Below, piece by piece: positions 5,644 through 13,497 of a stretch of 18,508 nt of DNA. Both the position numbers and the translations under genes were made by a program. The stretch is taken from contig CAYMNG010000052.1 in assembly GCA_964391765.1 (NCBI GenBank), positions 1-18,508 of the forward strand, given 5' to 3'. Each line of letters begins with the position of its first letter. The stretch's first letter is position 1. The notes beneath the pieces are model-generated. The model saw only the letters and a program-made list of their open reading frames with translations. It was not told the DNA's origin and did no database searches. This stretch comes from UBA10649 sp964391765. GTDB lineage: Bacteria > Actinomycetota > Actinomycetes > S36-B12.

Positions 5644-6542
5644 CCGACCCCGTCGTCCACGCGGTCGAGCGGCTGGATCCGCACCAGGTCCGGGCGGTCC
5701 TCGACCTGATCGAACGCGCCGCCGAGACCGACGGCATGCGCCCGGTGTCCGAGCACGTCTGGCTGCACGTGCGCCACGGCAGCGAGGAGGACGCCTGCCA
5801 CGTCCTGGCCACCGACGCGGCCGGGGTCCTCACCGGCTACGCCCATCTGGACGTCACCGACCCGGTCGACGGGGCGAGCGTCGAGATCGCCGTCGACCCC
5901 GGACATCGACGGTCCGGCATCGGCCACGCGCTCTTGGCCCGGGCGGTCGACTGCGCGCCGGGCGGTCGACTGCGCCTGTGGTCGCACGGCCGCGACGCGG
6001 CGGCCGAGGCCCTGGCGCACCGGTTCGGGTTCACCCGCGTGCGAACCCTGTGGCAGATGCGCCGGTCGCTGTTCGCCCCCCTGCCGCGCGAGCCGCTGCC
6101 CGCCGGCGTGCGGATCGCTGCGTTCCGCGAGGGCGTGGACGAATCCGCCTGGCTGGCCGTCAACGCCCGCGCGTTCACCGACCTGCCCGACCAGGGCGGT
6201 TGGCAACGCGCCGACCTCGACCTGCGGTTGCGCGAACCGTGGTTCTCCGCGGCCGGTTTCCTGCTCGCCTGGCGCGCGGACGACCTCGTCGGGTTCCACT
6301 GGACGAAGGTCCACGGCGGCGTGCACGAGCCGATCGGCGAGGTGTACGTGGTCGGTGTGGATCCCGTCGCACGCGGAACCGGTCTGGGCCGGGCGCTGAC
6401 CCTCGCGGGACTGCACCACCTGCGCTCCTTGGACCTGACCCAGGCGATGCTGTACGTCGACGCGTCCAACACCGCGGCAGTGACGCTGTACGAGGGACTG
6501 GGATTCTCCCGGTGGGACACCGACGTGCTGTTCGCGCGCTGA
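5640..6542 (+). CDS. mshD: Mycothiol synthase
   Basis: A 300-residue tandem GNAT acetyltransferase that carries out the last step of mycothiol synthesis, acetylation of the cysteinyl amine of Cys-GlcN-Ins with acetyl-CoA. The C-terminal, catalytically active domain has the acetyl-CoA loop DPVARGTGLGRAL at 241-253 and the MshD-typical segments NARAFTDLPDQGGW (175-188), EPWF (199-202) and GFHWTKVH (218-225). The N-terminal GNAT domain keeps a recognisable motif, DPGHRRSGIGHAL, at 86-98. The length is normal for the family. The ATG overlaps the glnR stop by 4 bp, the same gene order as in mycobacteria (Rv0818-Rv0819). It identifies the host as a mycothiol-producing actinobacterium. Confidence 0.95.
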   Translation: MTDPVVHAVERLDPHQVRAVLDLIERAAETDGMRPVSEHVWLHVRHGSEEDACHVLATDAAGVLTGYAHLDVTDPVDGASVEIAVDPGHRRSGIGHALLARAVDCAPGGRLRLWSHGRDAAAEALAHRFGFTRVRTLWQMRRSLFAPLPREPLPAGVRIAAFREGVDESAWLAVNARAFTDLPDQGGWQRADLDLRLREPWFSAAGFLLAWRADDLVGFHWTKVHGGVHEPIGEVYVVGVDPVARGTGLGRALTLAGLHHLRSLDLTQAMLYVDASNTAAVTLYEGLGFSRWDTDVLFAR

Positions 6543-6574
6543 CTGGCCGGGTCCGATGTGGGACGATTCGCCCC

Positions 6575-8713
6575 GTGACCACGCCCACCGTCGAGTCGGT
6601 CCCGACCGATTCACCGAGTTCCTCGAACTCGCCGAGTGCCGCTGACCCGACGCTGCCCGACGACCGGTTCTCCGACCGCGAGTTGTCCTGGCTGGCGTTC
6701 AACCAGCGGGTCCTCGAACTCGCCGACGACGACGTCCTTCCCGTGCTCGAGCGGGCGAAGTTCCTGGCGATCTTCGCCAGCAACCTCGACGAGTTCTTCA
6801 TGGTGCGCGTCGCCGGACTCAAGCGCCGCATCGCGACCGGCATCGCGGTGCTGACCGCGAGCGGTGACACCCCCCGCGAGGTGCTCGAACGCATCTGGCA
6901 GCGCTCCTACGACCTCCAGCGTCACCAGGCCGACCTGTTCGCGGCGTCGGTCCTGCCCGACCTGGAGGCGCACGGCATCCAGCTGCTGCGCTGGGACCAG
7001 TTGACGGCGGCCGAGCGCGCCGAGGTCAGCCTGTTCTTCGACGCGCGGGTGTTCCCGGTCCTGACCCCGCTGGCGGTCGACCCGTCCCATCCCTTCCCGT
7101 ACATCAGCGGGCTGTCCTTGAACCTCGCCGTCGTCGTGCGCAACCCGCTGACCGGGACCGAGTTGTTCGCCCGGGTCAAGGTGCCCCCGCTGCTGCCCCG
7201 GCTGGTCGCGGTCGGCTCGCAGCGGTTCGTCCCGCTCGAGGACGTCATCGCCGCGCACCTGCACACGCTGTTCCCGGGCATGGAGATCCTGCAGACCCAC
7301 ACCTTTCGCGTCACCCGGAACGAGGACGTCGAGGTCGAGGAGGACGACGCCGAGAACCTGCTCAAGGCCCTCGAACGCGAACTGATGCGCCGCCGGTTCG
7401 GCCCGCCGGTCCGGCTGGAGGTCGAGGAGTCGATCGACCCACACGTCCTCGAGCTCCTCGTCAGCGAACTGGGCATCACCGAGCTGGAGGTCTTCCGGCT
7501 GCCCGGACCGCTGGACCTGACCGGTCTGTGGACGATCGTCGGCCTGGACCGCGACGACCTCAAGCAGCGCCGCTTCGTCCCCCGCACGTCCCGCCAGCTC
7601 AGCGAGGTCGAGTCGGCGTCGGCACCGGACGTCCTCGCGGTGATGCGCGAGCGCGACGTCCTCCTGCACCACCCGTACGACTCGTTCTCCACCAGCGTGC
7701 AGCTGTTCTTGGAACAGGCCGCGCGCGATCCGCACGTCCTCGCGATCAAGCAGACGCTGTACCGCACGTCCGGCGACTCCCCGATCGTCGACGCATTGAT
7801 CGAGGCGGCCGAGGAGGGCAAGCAGGTCCTCGCCTTGGTGGAGATCAAGGCGCGCTTCGACGAGCAGAACAACATCGAGTGGGCGCGCAAGCTCGAACAG
7901 TCCGGCGTGCACGTGGTCTACGGCCTGGTCGGGCTGAAGACGCACAGCAAGTTGTCGATGGTCGTCCGCAACGACGGCGACCAGTTGCGCCGCTACTGCC
8001 ACATCGGCACCGGCAACTACCACCCGAAGACCGCGCGGCTGTACGAGGACTTCGGCCTGCTCACGTGCAACCCGGCCGTCGGCGAGGACGTGTCCAACCT
8101 GTTCAACGTCCTGTCCGGCTACTCGATGAACACCGCCTACGAGCGGTTCCTCGTCGCCCCGCACTCGGTGCGCACCGGCCTGGTCGAACGGATCGAGCGC
8201 GAGATCGCCCACCACGAGGCCGGCCGCCCGGCGCGGATCCGCTTCAAGTGCAACTCCATCGTCGACGAGGGCGTGATCGACGCGCTGTACCGGGCATCGT
8301 GTGCCGGAGTCCGCGTCGACGTGTGGGTGCGCGGCATCTGCGCGATCCGGCCGGGTATCCCGGGGCTGAGCGAGAACATCCGGGTGCTGAGCATCCTCGG
8401 CCGGTTCCTGGAACACTCCCGTGCGTTCTGCTTCGACAACGGCGGCGACCACGAGGTATGGATCGGGTCGGCGGACCTCATGCACCGCAACCTGGATCGG
8501 CGGGTCGAAACCCTCGTCAGCCTCGTCGACCCCGAGCACGTCGCCGACGTCGACGCGCTGTTCGACTTCGCGTTCGACCCGCGCACGTCCGGCTGGGACC
8601 TGCGCCCGGACGGCACCTGGCACCGTCGTCTGCTCGACGCCGACGGCGCGCGCCTGCGCGACTACCAGGAGTCCCTCATCGAGATCAAGCGCAAGCGGGG
8701 CTTCGCCCCGTGA
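6575..8713 (+). CDS. ppk: Polyphosphate kinase 1
   Basis: A 712-residue PPK1, which reversibly transfers the ATP gamma-phosphate to polyphosphate. The four-part architecture is present: an N-terminal domain from FSDRELSWLAFNQRVLE (about residue 30), a head domain, and two phospholipase-D-like C-terminal domains. The autophosphorylated His is His457 in LKTHSKLSMVVR, and the second catalytic His is His476 in YCHIGTGNYH. Their 19-residue spacing equals that of E. coli His435/His454. LVEIKARFDEQNNI and NLDRRVETLV are also typical. The GTG at 6575 has no Shine-Dalgarno sequence, and a weak -10-like GACGAT lies 7 bp before it, so a leaderless start is possible. It is the first gene of a four-gene overlapping operon. 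Confidence 0.96.
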   Translation: MTTPTVESVPTDSPSSSNSPSAADPTLPDDRFSDRELSWLAFNQRVLELADDDVLPVLERAKFLAIFASNLDEFFMVRVAGLKRRIATGIAVLTASGDTPREVLERIWQRSYDLQRHQADLFAASVLPDLEAHGIQLLRWDQLTAAERAEVSLFFDARVFPVLTPLAVDPSHPFPYISGLSLNLAVVVRNPLTGTELFARVKVPPLLPRLVAVGSQRFVPLEDVIAAHLHTLFPGMEILQTHTFRVTRNEDVEVEEDDAENLLKALERELMRRRFGPPVRLEVEESIDPHVLELLVSELGITELEVFRLPGPLDLTGLWTIVGLDRDDLKQRRFVPRTSRQLSEVESASAPDVLAVMRERDVLLHHPYDSFSTSVQLFLEQAARDPHVLAIKQTLYRTSGDSPIVDALIEAAEEGKQVLALVEIKARFDEQNNIEWARKLEQSGVHVVYGLVGLKTHSKLSMVVRNDGDQLRRYCHIGTGNYHPKTARLYEDFGLLTCNPAVGEDVSNLFNVLSGYSMNTAYERFLVAPHSVRTGLVERIEREIAHHEAGRPARIRFKCNSIVDEGVIDALYRASCAGVRVDVWVRGICAIRPGIPGLSENIRVLSILGRFLEHSRAFCFDNGGDHEVWIGSADLMHRNLDRRVETLVSLVDPEHVADVDALFDFAFDPRTSGWDLRPDGTWHRRLLDADGARLRDYQESLIEIKRKRGFAP

Positions 8714-10242
8714 CCTTGTCGACGCACCGCGAGGTCGAGCGCAAGCTGCGCGTCCACGCCCTGTTCGACCTCCCCGACCTGGCGGGCCTCGCGGACGTCG
8801 TGCATACGCACGAACCTGTCGTGTTGCGGGCGGTGTACCACGACACCGCGGCTTTGACCTTGTTCCGGTGGGGCGTGACGCTGCGTCGGCGCGAGGGCGG
8901 AACCGACAGCGGTTGGCACCTCAAGCTCCCCGTCGCCGGCGCGGACGGCTCGGCGCGCGACGAACTGCGCCTGCCGCTCGACGCCGGCGGAGTCGGTGCG
9001 GTGCCCGGTGCGCTGGTCGAGATCGTCGCCCCCCTGCTGCGCGACCAGCCGCTGCGCCCGGTCGTGGAGCTGTCGACCGAGCGCACCGCCCGGGTCCTCG
9101 CCGACTCCGCCGGACACGACCTCGTCGAGGTGGTCGATGACGTCGTCACGGTGCTCCGCGACGGCCGGGCGGTCAGCGTGTTCCGCGAGCTCGAGGTCGA
9201 GGCGATCGATGCCGGCGACCCGGCCGCACTCGCCCTGCTCGACGTCGTCGTCGCCCACCTGCGGTCCGCCGGCGGCGTCCCCAGCAGTGCCAGCAAGGCC
9301 GCGGCCGCGCTCGGCCCACAGGCGTCGGCACCGCCGGACGTCCCCGCGCTCGCGCTCCCGCCGGCTGACGGGCTGGCCGTCGACGCCCTCCGCGCGATCC
9401 TCAGCACCCACGTGCGGCACCTGCTGTTCGCCGACATCGGCGTCCGCCGCGACCTGCCCGACGCCGTGCACCAGATGCGCGTGGCCGCGCGGCGCCTGCG
9501 CAGCACGCTGCGCACGTTCGGCCCCCTGCTCGATCGCGACCTGACCGATCCCCTGGCCGTGGAGTTGAAGTGGATGGCGACCGAGCTCGGCGCGATCCGC
9601 GACACGGAGGTCATGCAGTCCCGTCTCGACGAGCACGCGGTCCAGTTGGCCGACCCGGCCGACACCGAACGCGCGCGGGCCGCGATCGACGCCGCGCTCG
9701 GCCAGCGCATGCACGCCGCCCGTTCCAGCGCCCTGGCGGCATTGCGCAGCGACCGACACAGCCAGTTGCTCGCCGATCTGGTCGCCGTCGCACTCGACCC
9801 CCCGGTGACCGACGCCGCCTACGCGACCTGCCAGGACGCGCTGCCCGCGTTGGTCGCCCGACCCTGGCACCGGCTCGTCCGCTCGGTGCGTGGCCTGGAC
9901 CTGGGCGGCCCGAGCGTGGACTGGCACGCCGCTCGGATCACGGCGAAGCGGGCACGCTACGCCGCCGAGGCGACGTCGGAGGTCTTCGGCAAGTCGATGC
10001 GTTCCCTCGCCCGCTCGCTGGCGGTGGTCACCGAACTCCTCGGCGACCACCAGGACGCCCATGTGGCGCAGATACTCCTGCGGGAGATCGCGGCCTCGGC
10101 ACACGCCGACGGCGCGACCGGACTTGCACTGGGTCGTCTACACGAGTTCGAGGTCGCCGAGGAGCAGCGGGATCGGCGCCGGTTCGTCGCGTACTGGCCG
10201 ACCGCCGTCCGCCACGCACGCCGCGCGGGACTGCGACCGTGA
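8710..10242 (+). CDS. CYTH-CHAD domain protein
   Basis: A 510-residue two-domain protein. Residues 5-200 are a CYTH (triphosphate tunnel) domain with the signature ExExK at Glu8, Glu10 and Lys12, plus basic strand segments such as LRRREG and HLKLP. Residues 220-505 are a CHAD domain with HQMRVAARRLRSTLR at 254-268, a second basic helix near 408-420 (ITAKRARYAAEA), and LGDHQDAHVA near 445. CHAD domains bind polyphosphate through conserved His, Arg and Lys residues, and CYTH enzymes hydrolyse triphosphate or inorganic polyphosphate ends. The position directly after ppk (GTGA overlap) makes polyphosphate the probable ligand; whether it cleaves triphosphate, or only binds granules, is not decided by sequence. 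The upstream open frame is a shadow of ppk. Confidence 0.93.
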   Translation: MTLSTHREVERKLRVHALFDLPDLAGLADVVHTHEPVVLRAVYHDTAALTLFRWGVTLRRREGGTDSGWHLKLPVAGADGSARDELRLPLDAGGVGAVPGALVEIVAPLLRDQPLRPVVELSTERTARVLADSAGHDLVEVVDDVVTVLRDGRAVSVFRELEVEAIDAGDPAALALLDVVVAHLRSAGGVPSSASKAAAALGPQASAPPDVPALALPPADGLAVDALRAILSTHVRHLLFADIGVRRDLPDAVHQMRVAARRLRSTLRTFGPLLDRDLTDPLAVELKWMATELGAIRDTEVMQSRLDEHAVQLADPADTERARAAIDAALGQRMHAARSSALAALRSDRHSQLLADLVAVALDPPVTDAAYATCQDALPALVARPWHRLVRSVRGLDLGGPSVDWHAARITAKRARYAAEATSEVFGKSMRSLARSLAVVTELLGDHQDAHVAQILLREIAASAHADGATGLALGRLHEFEVAEEQRDRRRFVAYWPTAVRHARRAGLRP

Positions 10243-11174
10243 CGGCCGAGATCGTGGCCGCCGGGGTCGTCCTCGTCGGACACGGCCCGGCCGGCCCCAC
10301 CGTCCTCGTCGTGCATCGCCCGCATCGGGCGGACTGGTCCTTGCCGAAGGGAAAGCTCGAGGTCGGCGAGTCGCCGGTGAGCGCCGCGGTCCGGGAGTGC
10401 TTCGAGGAGACCGGCGTCGCACCGGTCCTCCAGACCCGGCTGCCGACGCTGTCCTACCGCGTCGCCGGCCGCCCGAAGACCGTGCACTACTGGCGGGCCC
10501 GCGCGCGTTCCGACACCGGGTTCACCCCCACCGACGAGGTCGACGAGCTCCGGTGGCTGCCCGCGGCGCAGGCCGTGGCGTTGTTGACGTATCCGGCGGA
10601 CCGCGGGACCGTCGCGACGGCGCTGGCGCTGCCGGAGACCAGCGCGCTGGTGATCCTGCGGCACGCCCACGCCGTCAAGCGCGCCCGGTTCGAAGGCGCT
10701 GACGACGCCGAACGGCCGTTGAGTGCGCAGGGGCTGGCACAGGCGCGAGCACTGGCCGCCGACGTTTCGGCCTTCGGCGACCTGGCGGTGCACTCCAGCA
10801 CCGCGCGTCGGTGCCGGCAGACCGCCGAACCGGTCGCGGCGGTGCTCGGCACGGCGGTGGTCGACGAGCCGGCGCTGACGGAGGACGCGCACCGCCGGGA
10901 CGAGGCGGCGACCCGGGCCCGGGCGGCCGCCCTGGCCCGCCAGTCCGGCCCGCTCGTGGTGTGCACGCATCGGCCCGTGCTTCCGACGTTCGTCGACGCC
11001 GCGGCGCGTGCACTCGGCGCGGACCCGACCGATGCCCAGTGGCACAACGCGTGGTCCCCCAGACTGCCGCCCGGCGGCTTCATCGTCGTGCACCGAAGCA
11101 CCGGCGTCACCCCGCACCCCGTGGCGGTCGAGGTGCATCCGGCGGCCGACAGCCCGTCGGAGCGTGCGACGTGA
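10239..11174 (+). CDS. mutT1: MutT1-like Nudix hydrolase-histidine phosphatase fusion
   Basis: A 311-residue fusion. The N-terminal Nudix domain (about 1-130) has a complete Nudix box: Gly38, Glu44, Arg52-Glu53, Glu56-Glu57 and Gly59. The C-terminal domain (about 135-300) is histidine-phosphatase-like, with the phospho-acceptor Arg141-His142 (RHA in place of RHG) and a second conserved His244 in CTHRP. This is the layout of mycobacterial MutT1, which removes 8-oxo-GTP, 8-oxo-dGTP or diadenosine polyphosphates and thus prevents mutation; mutT1 also lies next to ppk in mycobacteria, though in opposite orientation. The GTG overlaps the CHAD gene stop by 4 bp, so production is probably coupled to the polyphosphate genes. 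Confidence 0.93.
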   Translation: MTAEIVAAGVVLVGHGPAGPTVLVVHRPHRADWSLPKGKLEVGESPVSAAVRECFEETGVAPVLQTRLPTLSYRVAGRPKTVHYWRARARSDTGFTPTDEVDELRWLPAAQAVALLTYPADRGTVATALALPETSALVILRHAHAVKRARFEGADDAERPLSAQGLAQARALAADVSAFGDLAVHSSTARRCRQTAEPVAAVLGTAVVDEPALTEDAHRRDEAATRARAAALARQSGPLVVCTHRPVLPTFVDAAARALGADPTDAQWHNAWSPRLPPGGFIVVHRSTGVTPHPVAVEVHPAADSPSERAT

Positions 11175-11962
11175 CCACGACGCGCGCACTGGTCGCCGCG
11201 GCCTGCCTGGCCGTCGCGGCCGCCGTCGGCGGATGTGCCGGCGACGGGCCGGCGGCCACCGGCTCCACCATCGAGCTCATGCCGTCGGCGAACCCGTTCA
11301 CGTCCGCGGTCGTCTTCACCAACGGCCTGGGCACCGCCCGCCTGGCGATCACCAACACCGTCACGGTCGGAGCGGACACGACGACCCGCACCGGCGACGT
11401 CGTCGCGGCGATGGATCCGCGTGGCTACGGGTCCGGTGAGTGGACGCAGGGGCGGGCCACCGTCGAGGAGTTGGCGGCCGACAAGGCCGTGTACGAGCGC
11501 ACGGCCGGAGCGACCGGCCCCTGGACCGCCCATCCCGAAGGGGAGCGGACGCTGACCAGCGCCCTGCTGGCACCGCTGACCGGTCTGGGCGAACTGTCCG
11601 ACGTACGCGCCGAAGGGGCCGAGTCGATCGGCGACGTGATCGCGACCCGCTACACCGGCACCCTCGCGGCCACCCCGGACCGGCTACGGGCGCTGGGACT
11701 GACCGACGCCGACCTCGCCGTCGTGGGCGAGGCCGCGGCCGGCGCGCCGATCACCGTGACCGCCTGGGTCGACGGCAGCAACCGCATCGTGCGCGTCGAC
11801 CGCGAGTACCGCGTGACCGCGCCGGACGGCACGCCGGTCCGTGCGGCCACGACCACCCGGATGCGGGAGTTCACCGCCGACCTCGACCTCGTGCCGCCCA
11901 AGAGCGGGGACGTCACGTCGCTGTCGCCCACGGGGACCGCCGACCCGGCGTCCCCCACCTGA
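11171..11962 (+). CDS. Putative lipoprotein, LppX/LprG-like
   Basis: A 263-residue secreted lipoprotein. The N-terminus has one Arg, a hydrophobic Ala/Val core and a lipobox ending VGGC, with Cys22 as the lipidated residue. The mature part consists of alternating beta-like segments, including a run with TVTVGADTTTRTGDVVAAMDP and later GSNRIVRVDREYRV, which suggests the half-barrel fold of the LolA/LppX/LprG group of lipid carriers. This assignment rests on general pattern, not on a diagnostic motif. The GTG overlaps the mutT1 stop by 4 bp. Association with polyphosphate and nucleotide genes is unexplained. It would be anchored on the outer face of the cytoplasmic membrane. Confidence 0.75.
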   Translation: MTTTRALVAAACLAVAAAVGGCAGDGPAATGSTIELMPSANPFTSAVVFTNGLGTARLAITNTVTVGADTTTRTGDVVAAMDPRGYGSGEWTQGRATVEELAADKAVYERTAGATGPWTAHPEGERTLTSALLAPLTGLGELSDVRAEGAESIGDVIATRYTGTLAATPDRLRALGLTDADLAVVGEAAAGAPITVTAWVDGSNRIVRVDREYRVTAPDGTPVRAATTTRMREFTADLDLVPPKSGDVTSLSPTGTADPASPT

Positions 11963-12013
11963 CGCGCCCGGCGCACGCGGCGGCACAGCGCCACCCGTGG
12001 ATCAGCGTCGTCG

Positions 12014-12724
12014 CTACCCGTAGAACAGCGTCATCGCGATCGGGGCGATCGAGGCCTGCACGTTCCCGATGACCATCAACAGCAGGACGATGCCGGCCAG
12101 CGTCGCGGCAACACCGGCACCCAGCAGCGCGATGTCTCCGGGTCGGGTGAGCCGGCGAACGCGCGAGCGCCGCACGAGCGTGCGCCAGATCCACGCGCCC
12201 GCGGTCACCGCGACGCCCAGCAGGACGACGCACGCGACCGCCTTCGGGCGCTGCCAGGACAGCCGGTCGTCGATCGCCGCCTGCACGATCGGCGGTACGA
12301 CCGGGGACGCCGAGTGGAGCCAGTCGGCGAACGCCTCGTACCGCGCAGCCCGCGCCGTCCCCGGTCTGGGGGACACCAGCAGGCCGAGCGATCCGGTGAA
12401 CCCGCCCCGCGGGTTCGCCGCGTTGCTCACGTTGGCGGCGACGACCAGCGCCAAGAACGCTGAGAGGCCCGCGCCCAGAACCCCGAAGCACCCGTAGACG
12501 AACGCCTCGAACCGAGCGTGTGCCCGGCGCGCCCGGCCAAGACGCCGCCACGCGATGACGGTGCCGGCGGTCGACGCCACGGCGAAGGCCCCACCCACGA
12601 CGACCAGCACCAGGTGGAACGTGGCGTAGTCGTCGATCAGGATCGTCAGTGCCGGGTTCGCGGCACCGGGGGCGGACACCAGGTCGACGAGCAGCGTGCG
12701 CAGGTCCTCGCCGGTGGCACTCAC
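12014..12724 (-). CDS. Polytopic membrane protein of unknown function
   Basis: A 236-residue protein with about four membrane segments: roughly residues 35-58, 70-97, 155-178 and 195-230. A loop of nearly 60 residues between the second and third segments contains several aromatic residues and Pro. I do not recognise the family. The frame is open to 12946, but the GTG at 12724 overlaps the upstream DUF4386 stop codon as GTGA, and residues before it are Arg/Pro-rich shadow sequence. It is the second gene of the pair controlled from the operator region near 13450-13500, so it probably shares regulation with its neighbour. Confidence 0.8.
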   Translation of the reverse strand: MSATGEDLRTLLVDLVSAPGAANPALTILIDDYATFHLVLVVVGGAFAVASTAGTVIAWRRLGRARRAHARFEAFVYGCFGVLGAGLSAFLALVVAANVSNAANPRGGFTGSLGLLVSPRPGTARAARYEAFADWLHSASPVVPPIVQAAIDDRLSWQRPKAVACVVLLGVAVTAGAWIWRTLVRRSRVRRLTRPGDIALLGAGVAATLAGIVLLLMVIGNVQASIAPIAMTLFYG

Positions 12725-13422
12725 CCGGCGACGCCTGCGGCCACGGGCAGCGGCGGGGTCGAGGCGACGCGACCCGGGCGGACCCCGCGCACGATCAGTT
12801 GGACCGCGAACGAGATCTCGAAGGCGAACACGGGAACCGCGAGGAGCGCGGCGAGGGAGCCGCCACGATCGAGCACGCCGAACATCTGCGCCACGTTGCT
12901 GACGAGAACCAGCGCACCGCCGATGAGGCCGAGCAGGCCGATCCACAACGGTACCAACCGGGTCCGGTACACCGTCGCCGCGATGACCAGCGTCGTGACG
13001 CTGATCACCAGGCCCTGGCCGACGAGGAACGTGCCCTGGTGCACCGCGACGAGGCCTCGGGCCAGCGCCGGATCGGCGAGCGGCGCACCGGCCGCCGAGC
13101 CGTCGACGACGGTGGCGAGCGCGAGCATCGACGCGGCTCCCACCGCGATGACCGCGCCCTCCAGCGTGCGCAGCGCGGCGAAGGCCGGCGCGCCGATCGG
13201 CGCGTGCGGCGCCAGCACCGGCAGCAGCGCCACGCCGGTACCGACCACCCCGAGGGCCAGCAGGGTCTCCAGTGCGACCCCGAACAGGGCACTTCGGCCG
13301 GCTGCCAGCCCCGGATCGGCGAGGGTCGGTCCGTAGGCCAGGAGCGCCGCGACGGATGTGACGTGCGTGGTCAGGTACAGCAGCCCCGCGAGCAGGGCGG
13401 CCCTTCGGGTGGCGGTGGTCAT
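12721..13422 (-). CDS. DUF4386-type membrane protein
   Basis: A 233-residue integral membrane protein with about six hydrophobic segments. It begins with a short basic N-terminus (MTTATRRAALLAGLLYL) and has conserved-looking loops such as TTHVTS, ALETLLALGVVGTG and a late GLLGLIGGALVLVSNVAQMFG. The overall pattern matches DUF4386 proteins, which have no known biochemical role and are often found beside a small regulator. The ATG at 13422 is preceded by AGGAG about a dozen bases upstream; the longer frame from 13479 would run through the operator region. It is divergent from the TetR-type gene and overlaps the next membrane-protein gene by 4 bp. Confidence 0.75.
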   Translation of the reverse strand: MTTATRRAALLAGLLYLTTHVTSVAALLAYGPTLADPGLAAGRSALFGVALETLLALGVVGTGVALLPVLAPHAPIGAPAFAALRTLEGAVIAVGAASMLALATVVDGSAAGAPLADPALARGLVAVHQGTFLVGQGLVISVTTLVIAATVYRTRLVPLWIGLLGLIGGALVLVSNVAQMFGVLDRGGSLAALLAVPVFAFEISFAVQLIVRGVRPGRVASTPPLPVAAGVAG

Positions 13423-13450
13423 CGTCGCTCGGTCTCCTCGTCGTCGTTCA

Positions 13451-13467
13451 GGTATACGGCGTATACC
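13451..13467. promoter_or_regulatory. TetR-type operator 1, inverted repeat
   Basis: GGTATACGGCGTATACC has 7-bp arms that pair perfectly around a 3-bp centre. It lies 29 bp upstream of the DUF4386 start, between divergent genes. TATAC/GTATA arms are typical of TetR-family operators. Confidence 0.75.
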
Positions 13468-13480
13468 GGACGGGAGCATA

Positions 13481-13497
13481 GGTATACGCTGTATAGC
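13481..13497. promoter_or_regulatory. TetR-type operator 2, inverted repeat
   Basis: GGTATACGCTGTATAGC is the same 7-3-7 inverted repeat with one arm mismatch. It ends directly before the GTG of the TetR-type gene and its centre is 30 bp from that of operator 1. A repressor bound here would cover the likely start point of its own gene, so autoregulation is expected. Confidence 0.7.

Noticed and set aside
6611..8623. 670-residue minus-strand open frame opposite ppk
   Set aside because: It is a shadow of ppk, whose PPK1 motifs are unambiguous on the plus strand.
11963..12013. GC-rich hairpin candidate between the lipoprotein and membrane-protein genes
   Set aside because: Only a 4-5 bp stem with a tiny loop could be drawn around GCGCCCGGCGC; too weak to call a terminator.
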